DNA of 64,000 nucleotides from Aphelocoma coerulescens (taxonomy: Eukaryota; Chordata; Aves; Passeriformes; Corvidae). Location of the stretch: assembly GCF_041296385.1 (NCBI RefSeq), contig NC_091014.1, positions 63,930,578-63,994,577 of the forward strand, written 5' to 3'. The translations under genes and the position numbers were made by a program. Of the stretch, positions 1 through 64,000 are shown one piece after another (position 1 is the first letter of the stretch; each line of letters begins with the position of its first letter). The notes beneath the pieces were generated by a model. That model saw only the letters and a list, made by a program, of their open reading frames with translations, had not been told where the DNA came from and made no database searches.

Positions 1-2105
1 GGCTGTTTTAAGAGGAGGAAATGCACATGTTGATGTTTAGGGACAATCTGGGAAGGGCTGCATTTGTAAGGCCAAGTGACTGACTGCTAGAAAATCTAGA
101 AATACAGGGAAGAGACAAACTGAACCAGGGACAAAAGGAGGAAATTAGAGCCAGCAAGTAAATTCTAAGTGCAAAGAGCTTCTAGTTATGAGATCTCCAT
201 TGAGAAGTTCTTCAGTGCAGCTGGCAGCCATTTCTTTCTGCAGCTGAAGTTTCTGAATGATAACATTTGTGGAGTATATCACAGGAATGTAGATTACAAA
301 TGGCAAAGATCTAGATTGCAGCCACAAAGTGTGTATCTGAACAGAAGGCAAAATGCTTCTGGAATTTGCTTTAAATGGGATGTCCAGAAGAAGCAGAGGA
401 TGTAGTAAAACTCACAAATTGTGAACAGAGGTAACGAGTAGCAGAGCAAGCTTTGAAGTTCTTGTGAGTGTGGAAGAGGGAAGCAACCTCAGCTTCTGGA
501 TGTTTCCTGTAGCTAGTCATCTTGATTTCTAGCTATCATCTTGTCACCATCTTCATTCTTTCTTCATTGGTTTGACTCATTCCAGTGAAACACTGGAGAG
601 CCCAAAAAGTTGTCTTCTCAGAAACTACACAAAACCATCAGATGTTTTCAGACTAAAGCAAGTACAGCACATATTGCCCCGTTGTGGGCTTGTCTACGTG
701 ACCTTTTCCAACAGCCCCAAGCCAGCTCTGCCTGTGTTTCCTGGTGGCCAGGTGTGGTGTAGCTGTGGCCAAAAGCCGTGCACCCAAGTGACTATAACGG
801 GATGCCACTTCTTTCACGGATCGTTGTCACATTTTGTCTAAACAATGTGGTTACATTTAAAAGCTTTTTCCCTCACTCCCTTGTCTTCATGTACTGAATG
901 ATTAGTTCTCTCAGGGTGGTTTTTTCTGTTCCTCCATTTAGTTCGTCCTTAAATTCAAATTATGCAAGTTCAAACTTTCATTTTAAATCAGATGATGTTC
1001 AGATGCCATGCAACTACAGATTTTACAGCACAGTTTGAGCGAGCTTTGCAAACATCCCAAGCAAACAAATTTTGCAGGAAACATAATCCTATTATTTTAC
1101 TAATCTTTGGGACACTGCCTCAGGGGATCATCGTTTGCAACGAAGTGTCTGCTCTGTTCCTTCACAGGGTGATCTTTGTACCATTACACAGTATTGCTAT
1201 TTTCCTGTGTTGACATCTGTTAGAGAAATAGTTTATACTAGTTACAGAAGCCACCTAGTTTGATGATCTTATGACTTGCTATTACTCCTCACAAATGTAT
1301 TACTTACTGGGTTTCTGATCATGCTTGCTCTTAATACTAATCAACCATTCTCCAGTTGTTGCCTGTTCCCCAACAGACCCTTTCTAATGTCGTTTTTGAT
1401 AATTTTCACCTTGCAGAACCTGTACTACTCTCCCTGACTTTAATTCCAGAACCCATTACATCATTCACAGTTGCATGCTCTCAGCCTGTTAGCTCCTGTC
1501 ACAATGGATTGTTAGCACATCATCATAGGGCGTTGGATAGCTAAACCGGTGGGGGGCAGGAAAGAGAACTACAAGGCTTTATCCTACCACTTTGCGACTC
1601 TTAGCAAAGAGACAGAGGTAGCTGAACTGCAAGACAGAAGGTGTACTTCAGGAGACTGCTTCTGGAGGCATTTTTTCCCTATGTGTTGGCAGGTCAAGGG
1701 TTGAGAATGCATGGCTCGTCTCCTCCACTGACAGTCAGAGAATGACATTTCCCTCTTAACAATTGCTTGTAAAGCCAAATCCGTTCCTCATCCCCAAAAC
1801 AACCTGTAGTATCGTTCTCCTGTTATCATGATAAATTATGCATGTGAGACATGCTGAATCATGACAATGCTCCTGTACACAGTTGTTCCTTGTGCTGAAG
1901 AAATTCGTATTTTGTCATGTACAGCTTTTTTTATGGTCCTATTTATTATGGGACCGATGTTAGGGTCTTGATGAAATTGCAAGGAAGTGGGAAGTACACT
2001 AGCTGCTCTGGGAATTTAGGCACAGACATCTGGAATATTCTGAGGAGCTTGGATCAGTTTATGGTTGACCAATGTGTAAGCAATGCTCTGTGTCTGCATG
2101 CATAC
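1..2105. other. upstream intergenic DNA, no gene recognised
   Basis: AT-rich sequence with only short open frames (at most about 90 codons) that show no domain, no conserved motif and no convincing splice structure. No RNA gene or repeat family could be named here from the sequence. Confidence 0.6.
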
Positions 2106-2870
2106 TTCACAGAATCTCACAGAATTTGGGTTGGAAGAGACCTTAAATATTATCTGCTTCCACCTCACCCTACCATGGGCACATCACCTTCCACTAGACC
2201 AGGTTGCTCAAACTCCTGTCCTGGTAGATAACAAAGAGAACAGAAATTTTCCGTTTCCCTGAAGTTGCTGGATAGAGCTTAAAGACCAACTAACAAGAAA
2301 AGATAAAAGAATGTAAAAGTGCACACAGGATGATAAATGTAGCTGGAACCAGTAGATAAACAGATAATGAGGAATATAGTGGCTTTTTTGGCACACTTAT
2401 GTAACAAGAGGCAACAGCGCATGCCCCAAGAGAAGTTCAAGGAAAGGTCATCTGTAACAGTGGGGGCCCTCAGTGAGCACAACCACCTAAGACCCCTTCA
2501 GACAACCCTCTAGGACCATTAAAGGACTTCCAGTAGGAGGCAGCCGCATGCAAATTCTATGAAAAGTGATGTTTATGTATTAGGCAGGAAGTACACTGTA
2601 ATCAATATGTATGATCATGATGGAATAAATACCTTGTTGTACCTTCAGGACACACATCAGATTAATGGAGCTATCTTTCTATGTGTCCAGTGCAGTAGTA
2701 AAGAATGTCTGCTGTCTCATACTCAAAATTGTGTTAGAAAGTTTGTTTTCTAGCTGATTTCAGTATCAGTCCAACATTGCCTTGAACACTTCCAGGAATG
2801 GGGCATTCACAAATTCTCTGGGCAGCCTGTTCCAGTGTCTCACCAGAACAATACTTAACGCCTTTGATTA
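2106..2870 (+). mobile_element. CR1 LINE 3' fragment, interrupted by an LTR
   Basis: The first part (2106-2221) has the typical avian CR1 3' wording: repeated CACAGAAT, then GGTTGGAAGAGACC, then a stretch ending ACTAGACCAGGTTGCTCAAA. The same element resumes at about 2769-2870 with GCCTTGAACACTTCCAGG and the GGCAGCCTGTTCCAGTG segment. The missing middle is exactly the LTR at 2222-2768, so the LTR inserted into an older CR1 copy. The CR1 is 5'-truncated and has no reverse-transcriptase frame. Confidence 0.9.
2222..2768 (+). mobile_element. solo LTR, class I-like (4-bp TSD), family A copy 1
   Basis: 547-bp element starting TG and ending CA, flanked by the 4-bp direct repeat GTCC (2218-2221 and 2769-2772) inside a CR1 copy. 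It aligns over its length with 23206-23754, sharing for example AAACAGATAATGAGGAATAT and CCACCTAAGACCCCTT, and it shares its 3' end (TTAGAAAGTTT..GCTGATTTC.GTATCA) with 12849-13359. The polyadenylation signal has decayed to AGTAAA. There is no internal retroviral region, so it is a solo LTR. A 4-bp duplication is typical of gammaretrovirus-like (class I) elements; the class assignment is inference. Confidence 0.8.
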
Positions 2871-3071
2871 AATAAAATGTTGTGTCTAAACCAGAATTGT
2901 ACTTTCCTGTTGTATCTTTTCAGTTGTTCAGTTGTTCAGAATCACCAGTTAGCTTCAGTCAGGTACCGTGGCTGCATGTGGTGGTATTGCTGTGATCCAC
3001 CAAGCCATCTGCACACAGGGCAGGGAGAAGGGCAACCTCTTTTAATGCCCTGTCCAAGGGACAAAGGTCTT

Positions 3072-3310
3072 TCACAGAATCACAGAATGGGTCAGGTTGG
3101 AAGGGACAACAATGGGTTATCTGGCCCAACCTCCTGTCTCAATCATGGTCATTCTAGACCACATCGCACAGGATTGTGTCCAGACGGTTCTTGAGCATCT
3201 CCAGTGAGGGACATTCCATACCCTCTCTGGGCAACCTATTCCAGAGCACAGTCACCCGCACAGTAAAGAAGTTTTTCCTCATATTCAAGAGGAACTTCCC
3301 GCCCTTCGTC
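3072..3310 (+). mobile_element. CR1 LINE 3' end next to the TRIM24 promoter
   Basis: Begins with CACAGAATCACAGAATGG and GGTTGGAAGGGACA, and continues with the CATTCCATACCCTCTCTGGGC, TATTCCAGAGCACAGTCACC and AGTAAAGAAGTTTTTCC segments of a CR1 subfamily 3' end. It stops at about 3310, some 20-30 bp before the GC-rich promoter starts. It is strongly 5'-truncated and non-coding. Confidence 0.9.
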
Positions 3311-3682
3311 TCACCCGGACAGAGCCAGCTTGCCACCCAGCCGAGAGAGGGCGGTCACTGATGCCGGGGAGAAGGCGGTGCTCCCAGGACGGGGCGGGGC
3401 TCGCGGGGCGGGGCGGGGCTCCGCGGCCGCCGGGCCGGTTCCTGCGGGGCGGGCGGGGCAGCGCTCGCCGCACGTAGCGGGGGCGGGGGCGCGGTCCCGG
3501 CGGGGCGGGGCGGGGCGGGCCGCGGGCGGTCGTTGGCGGCGGGCGCGGCGGGGCGGCCGCTGCCGGGGCGGGCACACAAACACCGCGCGGGGCGGGGGCC
3601 GGGAGGCGGTGGCGGCGCGGGCGGGAAGCGGCGGGGCTGCCCCGCCTCCCTTCGGCTCTCCGGCGGCGGCCGGCGCAGGACA

Positions 3683-59757
<56,075 letters not shown>

Positions 59758-62604
59758 GCCCCATGTGTTACGACAGGAAGTTTTTTAAAAACTGAGAATA
59801 TTTATCACTGTTCTCACTGTTTTGACTTGTAGGTTTGTGAATATTTACTAGACTTTCTACCCCCTGTCTGAAACACAAATCTAATGGAGATCAAGGTATG
59901 TGAAGAGCTTCTCTGAAGTTCAAACCTTTCATCTCTTTTCTGGATCAGCTCAGAAATTGCCATTTGTGTGGGGTGACAGCTGTTTAACTTTGCTTTGAAG
60001 AAGAAGTTTGTATAGAATTGAACTTCAAAACATGACATGGGTTCAACATGTGGTTTTCTGAGTTTGAAGAAAATGTGATCTCACCAGATTTTTAATTTTA
60101 CCAAAGGCATGTGGCTGGCCATAATTTGATCTCTCTGTACTGTATTCAACACAAACCATGAAAAAAGATGGTGTAATGTTACTGTCCTGCAATACTGATT
60201 GGTATAATGAAAGTGTAGTTGCCCCCAAAGAAGTTATTGGGAATTTTAAAATGTAAGGGAGAGGGTATTAAAAATAACTTTAAAAAAAAGGAAGAAGAGG
60301 AATTTGTTTGAGAGTTTCTAATGGAGGAAGTAAAGGACAGAATACTTTGTTTTGCACCATTTTTTTCACCACCAGCAGGAAGCAATGGTATTTCTGTACT
60401 ATTTTGTTTATCAGGTGTCTCAAGTGTGATGTACCTCTGTTTAATGAAGTTGATGGGGAAGTCTTGAGTGGAAAAATGTTTGTTTGCAAAACCAGTCATT
60501 TTTGTGTATTTTTAAAGAGGGGAGAAAAAGCATCCTTTCTGTCCACAATCCCTTGTTCTTTTTCTGTATTTCTAAATATGTCATTGTCAGAATGCAACCA
60601 GCATTCACCTGGGAGTACACAAGTTTGAAGATAAAGAAGGCTCTTCAGCCCTTCCATCTGTTCCTGTTAAAATCACCAGAAAATGAGGAAGAATTACCTT
60701 TATTTTGTTTGGTCTACTTTCCAGAAGCTCTGACAACATTAGGATTGCTTCTGCCCTCAGAGGCTGCAGAGTTAGAGCAGTACTTGTCTGTGGTTGCCCT
60801 AGCTATTGTTTTTTAGTCTTCATTTATGTCATCTTAAATGAAAACTCAGTGTTTGGGAGAGCAGTCATTTGGATTAACTGAGCTCTGACTGTGCCAGAAT
60901 TCTGCAGTTTGACTTGTGAAGACAGTGAGCGTACCCAAGCCTGCTTCTGACTGGCTCTGTAGCCCTGGTGTGGTGCTGTGCATAGAGCATGGAAGAGACT
61001 GGATCCAAGTGCTGCTTGTGCCTCTCTGCTGCGTGCGTGTGGAGTGAGAAAAAGGCCTGGCTTTGCCTCTCACCTGATGAGATCATGCCTGTCTTTGTCA
61101 TAGGGTGGCACTGCACACTAAAATACAGTGGACACTCCCATAAAATACTCAGTTGTGTTTGCAGCAGGCCTTTTGACATAACCTCTGATCATGTGGTAGA
61201 TTATTAGGCTGCCCAAAGTAACCAGTTATTTTCCTTTTTTTTTTTTTTTTTTTTTTGTGGGCTTCAGTTTGCTGGGTTTTTTAAATTATTATTGCTGTTG
61301 TCACTGTTGTCATTTTAAAGCAGGAGAAGGCAGTGGCCTGACGCACTCCTGGCTCATGCTGAGGCAGCCCCTGTGCCCAGGTGAGGACATCCCTCCCTGC
61401 GGAAGCTGATTTCATTTGAGAGCCTCAGGAGTGGCCTCTGGAAGTTCTTTTCCCTGAGGAAAGGGATGCATGTCCCTTCCTTCAGGGCACCTCCACTGTG
61501 ACCCACCTGTGAAAGCTTTCTGTCAGTTCTGTAGTTCCAGCCGGACGCTGAAAAACTCCAAACAATCCAAACAAAACTTCATCCAACTCTTAACAATTTA
61601 TTTTAAGGCATCTCTGAGGGCTACTGCTTGGGATTTAATTTCTATGAGGGAAGATTCCCTTGGCTTTAATGCTGCTGATGGATGATATCTTCAGGCTGGA
61701 AGGGAAGGGATTCGGGGTGCATGGGACATACCTGGCGGGTGTGTGAGAGTTCCAGGAGGTCGGCATTGGGAATTGCTGTCTGAGCCCCTCTGCAAACACA
61801 CAGTGCCGACATTCCCAGGTAATGCCCAAGCTGTTCCTTGGGGGATTTTTGGGGTGTCAATGAAGTCTGTCCACAGTGAAGCATCTCTGGTTTCCTGTTC
61901 AGAGCAGCCCCTGGCCAAGGAGCCGTGGGCAGCCCTTTATCCATATCCATCTGAGCACTGCCCGGGCATCCCAGTGCCCGTGCCTGGGATGTGTGTTTTG
62001 TACTCTGCGTGCCACAGGCAGGACACTGCAGGCACAGCTGCTCCCCTGGAAATACAAAGGACAAGAGGTGCCAGTTCCCTTTCTGTGGCTCCGGACCTCC
62101 CGCCCCGCGTTCCTGGCCAGCTGGGACACACGGAGGAAACACCAAGGAACGTTCCTGGCAGCGACCAGGCGTCACCAAGGGCTCTGCGCAGCTCTGGGCC
62201 AGAAAAGCGGCCCCAGCCTCAGCACCTGCCCTGGTTTTGGGCTGTGAACACTCACCTGCAGAAAACGCCCCTCTGCAGGCAGGACCAGCCCTGACACTCC
62301 AGAACAACTTTTGCAATGGACCGAGTGAACCCTCAGGACTTGTCCTGCACGTTTCTCCCTGGAAAAGGACATTGCATGAATACCATTACAGCTGTTGGGT
62401 AAATCCTGGAAAGGGCAGGAAATTAGCATTATTTCTAAGAGTTTTGTGCTGTCGTGTCAGGTGCCAGCCAGTTCTGCTCTAGAGCCATTCCAGGGGCTGG
62501 TGGGTGAAGCAGCATGAGCAGAAAAGAAGGAGCTGCATTTGCATAGGAATTCTCTTGCTGGCAGCAGTCATTCCCATCCCAGGCAGGACCTTCCTCATGA
62601 TCCT

Positions 62605-62742
62605 GAGATCGGCTCAGGTGCTTGGAGCAGGGTGCTGAAAATGCCAAGATTCTGAGTTCAATCCCCAGATGGGCCAATTACTTATCATCGTTTGACTTGA
62701 TGATCCTTGGGGATCTTTCTAACTCAAAATCTCCTGTGCTCT
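62605..62742 (+). mobile_element. SINE with tRNA-Ile-like head and CR1-like tail (TguSINE1 type)
   Basis: The head keeps the tRNA layout: GGCTCAGGTGCTTGGAGCA for the D-arm/A-box area, GGTGCTGAAAATGCCAAGA for the anticodon arm of a tRNA-Ile, then GAGTTCAATCCCCAGATGGG for the T-arm/B-box and GGGCCA at the acceptor end. The tail TGACTTGATGATCCTTGGGG and TCTTTCTAACTCA copies the CR1 3' end. This head-tail combination is the known plan of TguSINE1, mobilised by CR1 enzymes. It is a diverged SINE copy and not a working tRNA gene. Confidence 0.83.
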
Positions 62743-62745
62743 GTA

Positions 62746-62751
62746 AATAAA
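62746..62751 (+). terminator. TRIM24: candidate polyadenylation signal (AATAAA)
   Basis: A canonical AATAAA a few bases past the SINE tail and upstream of a T-rich stretch and the GC island. It is the last AATAAA before the CpG-rich block, which makes it a reasonable distal end for TRIM24 transcripts. Confidence 0.45.
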
Positions 62752-63067
62752 GAGTAAATAGTTTTCACTGGCTTTTTAAACCCAGAGGTTTTTTGCGTTG
62801 GAGTGCGAGCCACCGAGAAAGGGAGGGAGAGCATCAGGTCTCACCCGGCAGGTGTCGGATGAGCAGTCCCACGCCGGACGGAGTCGGAGCAGGAGCGGCA
62901 GCGCCGGACTCGGCCCCAGCTCCCGCCTCGGAGCGGCTTCTCCCGCCCGCCGCGATCCCGCTCGTTCCGCGGGGGCACGGCGGGCGGGAGCGGGCACGGG
63001 GGAGGCGGGCGCTGCTCTGCCACGGGGGGTGCGGTGGCCCTCGGGGCGGGGCCGTTCTGCATCCTCG

Positions 63068-63145
63068 CACCGGGGGCTGCGGGGCCGGGCCGGGAGCGCG
63101 CACCGGGGGCTGCGGGGCCGGGCCGGGAGCGCGCACCGGGGGCGC
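63068..63145. repeat. 33-bp tandem repeat, two full units plus a partial
   Basis: Unit beginning CACCGGGGGCTGCGGGG at 63068, 63101 and 63134; the first two are identical and the third breaks off after CACCGGGGGC. The period is a multiple of three, so every frame repeats an 11-residue block. Confidence 0.93.
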
Positions 63146-63510
63146 TGCGCCGCGGCTCCGTGTCCGCCAGGGGGCGGCTGAGGGGGTCCCGGGCCCCGCA
63201 CGGGCGGTCCCCGCTCCCCGCCCGCTTCCAGCCGCGATCCAGCGCCTGCTCCGGGGAACCGCCGCCCTCCTCCCGGGCCCGGGCCCGGCACCGGCACGGC
63301 CCCGGCTCCCCGCGGCCGCAGCGAGACGGCGCGGGGACCTCGCCCGGAGCTCCAGCGGGACCCCAGCCCAGCGCCCGTCCCGGAGCAGCTCCTCCCGCTC
63401 GCGGTGATCCCGGTCCCGATCCCAGCCCAGAACCCGCCCCGGTCCTCCGGCCCCGGGACCCGCACCCCGCCCGCCGAGGGAGAAGCGGCTCCGCCCGGGA
63501 CCCCCAGCCC

Positions 63511-63853
63511 GACACCGGCAGGACCCGGACCCGAATTCCCGTGCCCGGATCCCGGCCCCACCTTACCGCCTTGGGCTCCGCGCAGCGCCGGGAGCAGCCC
63601 CCGGTCCGGCGCTCCGAGCGACGGTCCCGCCGCATCCCAGGATGAGCATCCACCACACAAAACGGAGCGGGAGCGAATCCGCCGGGATTTATGGGCGGGG
63701 CGGGGCGGGGCCGGCTCAGGTGTGAAGGGCGGGGCCGGCTCAGGTGCGCGGGGCCCCAGAGCGGCTGCGCGGGGCGGGGCCGAGGGGATTCAAACCCCGG
63801 GAAATGCTCCCGGCACTGGGATCGGGCTTTCGGGTCCGGGTCCTGCCCGTGTC
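63511..63853. repeat. inverted repeat, arms 63511-63555 and 63811-63853
   Basis: The left arm contains GGCAGGACCCGGACCCGAA; the right arm read on the - strand has the same 19 bases after GACACG. About 255 bp separate the arms. This is why the same short peptide block appears in frames on opposite strands. Confidence 0.88.
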
Positions 63854-64000
63854 CGCTCGGCGGGGTCCCGGGCTCGCCGCGGGCGGGAGGAGCCGCTCCG
63901 GGACGGGCGCTGGGGCCGAGCCCCGGGACCGAGCCCCGGGACCCCCAAACCCCGCCGGTCCCTGCCGTGCCGGGCGAATTTTTTTATCCCGCACAGGCAG

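Larger units (their letters stand above)
59758..62770 (+). other. TRIM24: probable TRIM24 3' UTR
   Basis: No gene is recognisable between the stop codon and the GC island. I noticed ATTAAA at 60267-60272 and AATAAA at 62746-62751; the first would give a 3' UTR of about 0.5 kb, the second about 3 kb. The stretch contains a T-rich tract (61231-61257) and a SINE near its end. The frames seen at 61666-62482 on both strands are overlapping and of moderate GC content, with no domain I recognise. The cleavage site is inferred. Confidence 0.6.
62912..63927. repeat. three dispersed copies of a ~50-bp GC-rich block, one inverted
   Basis: Copies at about 62912-62965 (+), 63366-63412 (+) and 63880-63920 (-). 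All read roughly CCCAGC.CCCG.C.CGGAGC, then GCTYCTCCCGCYCGC.G. The outer two and the middle copy share the CTCCCGC core and the CGGAGC lead-in. It is a diverged repeat family confined to this island as far as the window shows. Confidence 0.72.
62800..64000. promoter_or_regulatory. second CpG-rich island, gene unknown
   Basis: Extremely GC- and CpG-rich to the window edge, with GC boxes (GGGCGGGGC) clustered around 63690-63780. Open frames of up to 294 codons exist on several frames and both strands, but they are rich in Pro/Arg/Gly/Ala and mirror each other, as expected from composition; none shows a domain. It could be the promoter of a neighbouring gene beyond the window or a GC-rich repeat block. 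No gene is called. Confidence 0.55.

Noticed and set aside
3533..3682. In-frame extension upstream of the chosen TRIM24 start
   Set aside because: The frame is open but contains no ATG before 3683 (it opens with TTG), and the ATG at 3683 has a strong context and matches the known N-terminus.
61666..62482. Overlapping frames of 120-216 codons on both strands after TRIM24
   Set aside because: No recognisable domain, mutually overlapping, and located in the likely 3' UTR. Moderate GC content explains the scarcity of stops.
62605..62680. A functional tRNA-Ile gene
   Set aside because: The arms carry mutations that break pairing, and the sequence runs directly into a CR1-like tail, so it is a SINE.
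62776..63660. 294-codon reverse-strand frame as a gene
   Set aside because: Composition-driven: similar peptide blocks occur in frames of the opposite strand because of inverted repeats, and no domain or splice evidence supports it.

Overview
This window is vertebrate nuclear DNA, almost certainly from a bird and probably a songbird. The evidence is several CR1 LINE 3' ends, avian-type ERVL and alpharetrovirus-like LTRs, and a SINE with a tRNA-Ile-like head and a CR1-like tail (the TguSINE1 architecture known from zebra finch). There is no operon structure. Coding sequence is broken into exons with GT-AG borders, and most of the open frames are noise.

The window holds one complete protein-coding gene, TRIM24 (TIF1-alpha), on the + strand. 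Its 19 coding exons run from the ATG at 3683 to the TGA at 59757. All exon joins keep frame and give 3138 nt, that is 1045 residues plus stop. The protein reads RING, B-box 1, B-box 2, coiled coil, TIF1 linker with an HP1-type box, two SUMO consensus sites and an LXXLL box, then PHD finger and bromodomain. It is the nuclear-receptor cofactor, E3 ligase and histone reader of the TIF1 family.

Layout: 1-3070 is intergenic DNA with a CR1 copy split by an LTR. A second CR1 3' end (3072-3310) abuts the CpG-island promoter and exon 1 (about 3330-4330). Intron 1 (about 22 kb) and intron 2 (about 8.4 kb) hold most of the mobile DNA, including five of the LTRs whose ends could be resolved. Exons 3-19 lie between 34600 and 59757 in shorter introns with a solo LTR and two CR1 fragments. 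Downstream is a probable long 3' UTR with a SINE near its end. From about 62.8 kb to the window end lies a second GC-rich island with inverted and tandem repeats and no recognisable gene.

The most notable points are: a charge reversal in the PHD finger (Lys where the family has Glu/Asp); a sense-oriented LTR with promoter and polyadenylation signals 463 bp upstream of exon 2; target-site duplications that sort the LTRs into 4-, 5- and 6-bp classes; and the uncharacterised inverted-repeat GC island at the right edge. I did not find an unknown multi-gene system here.
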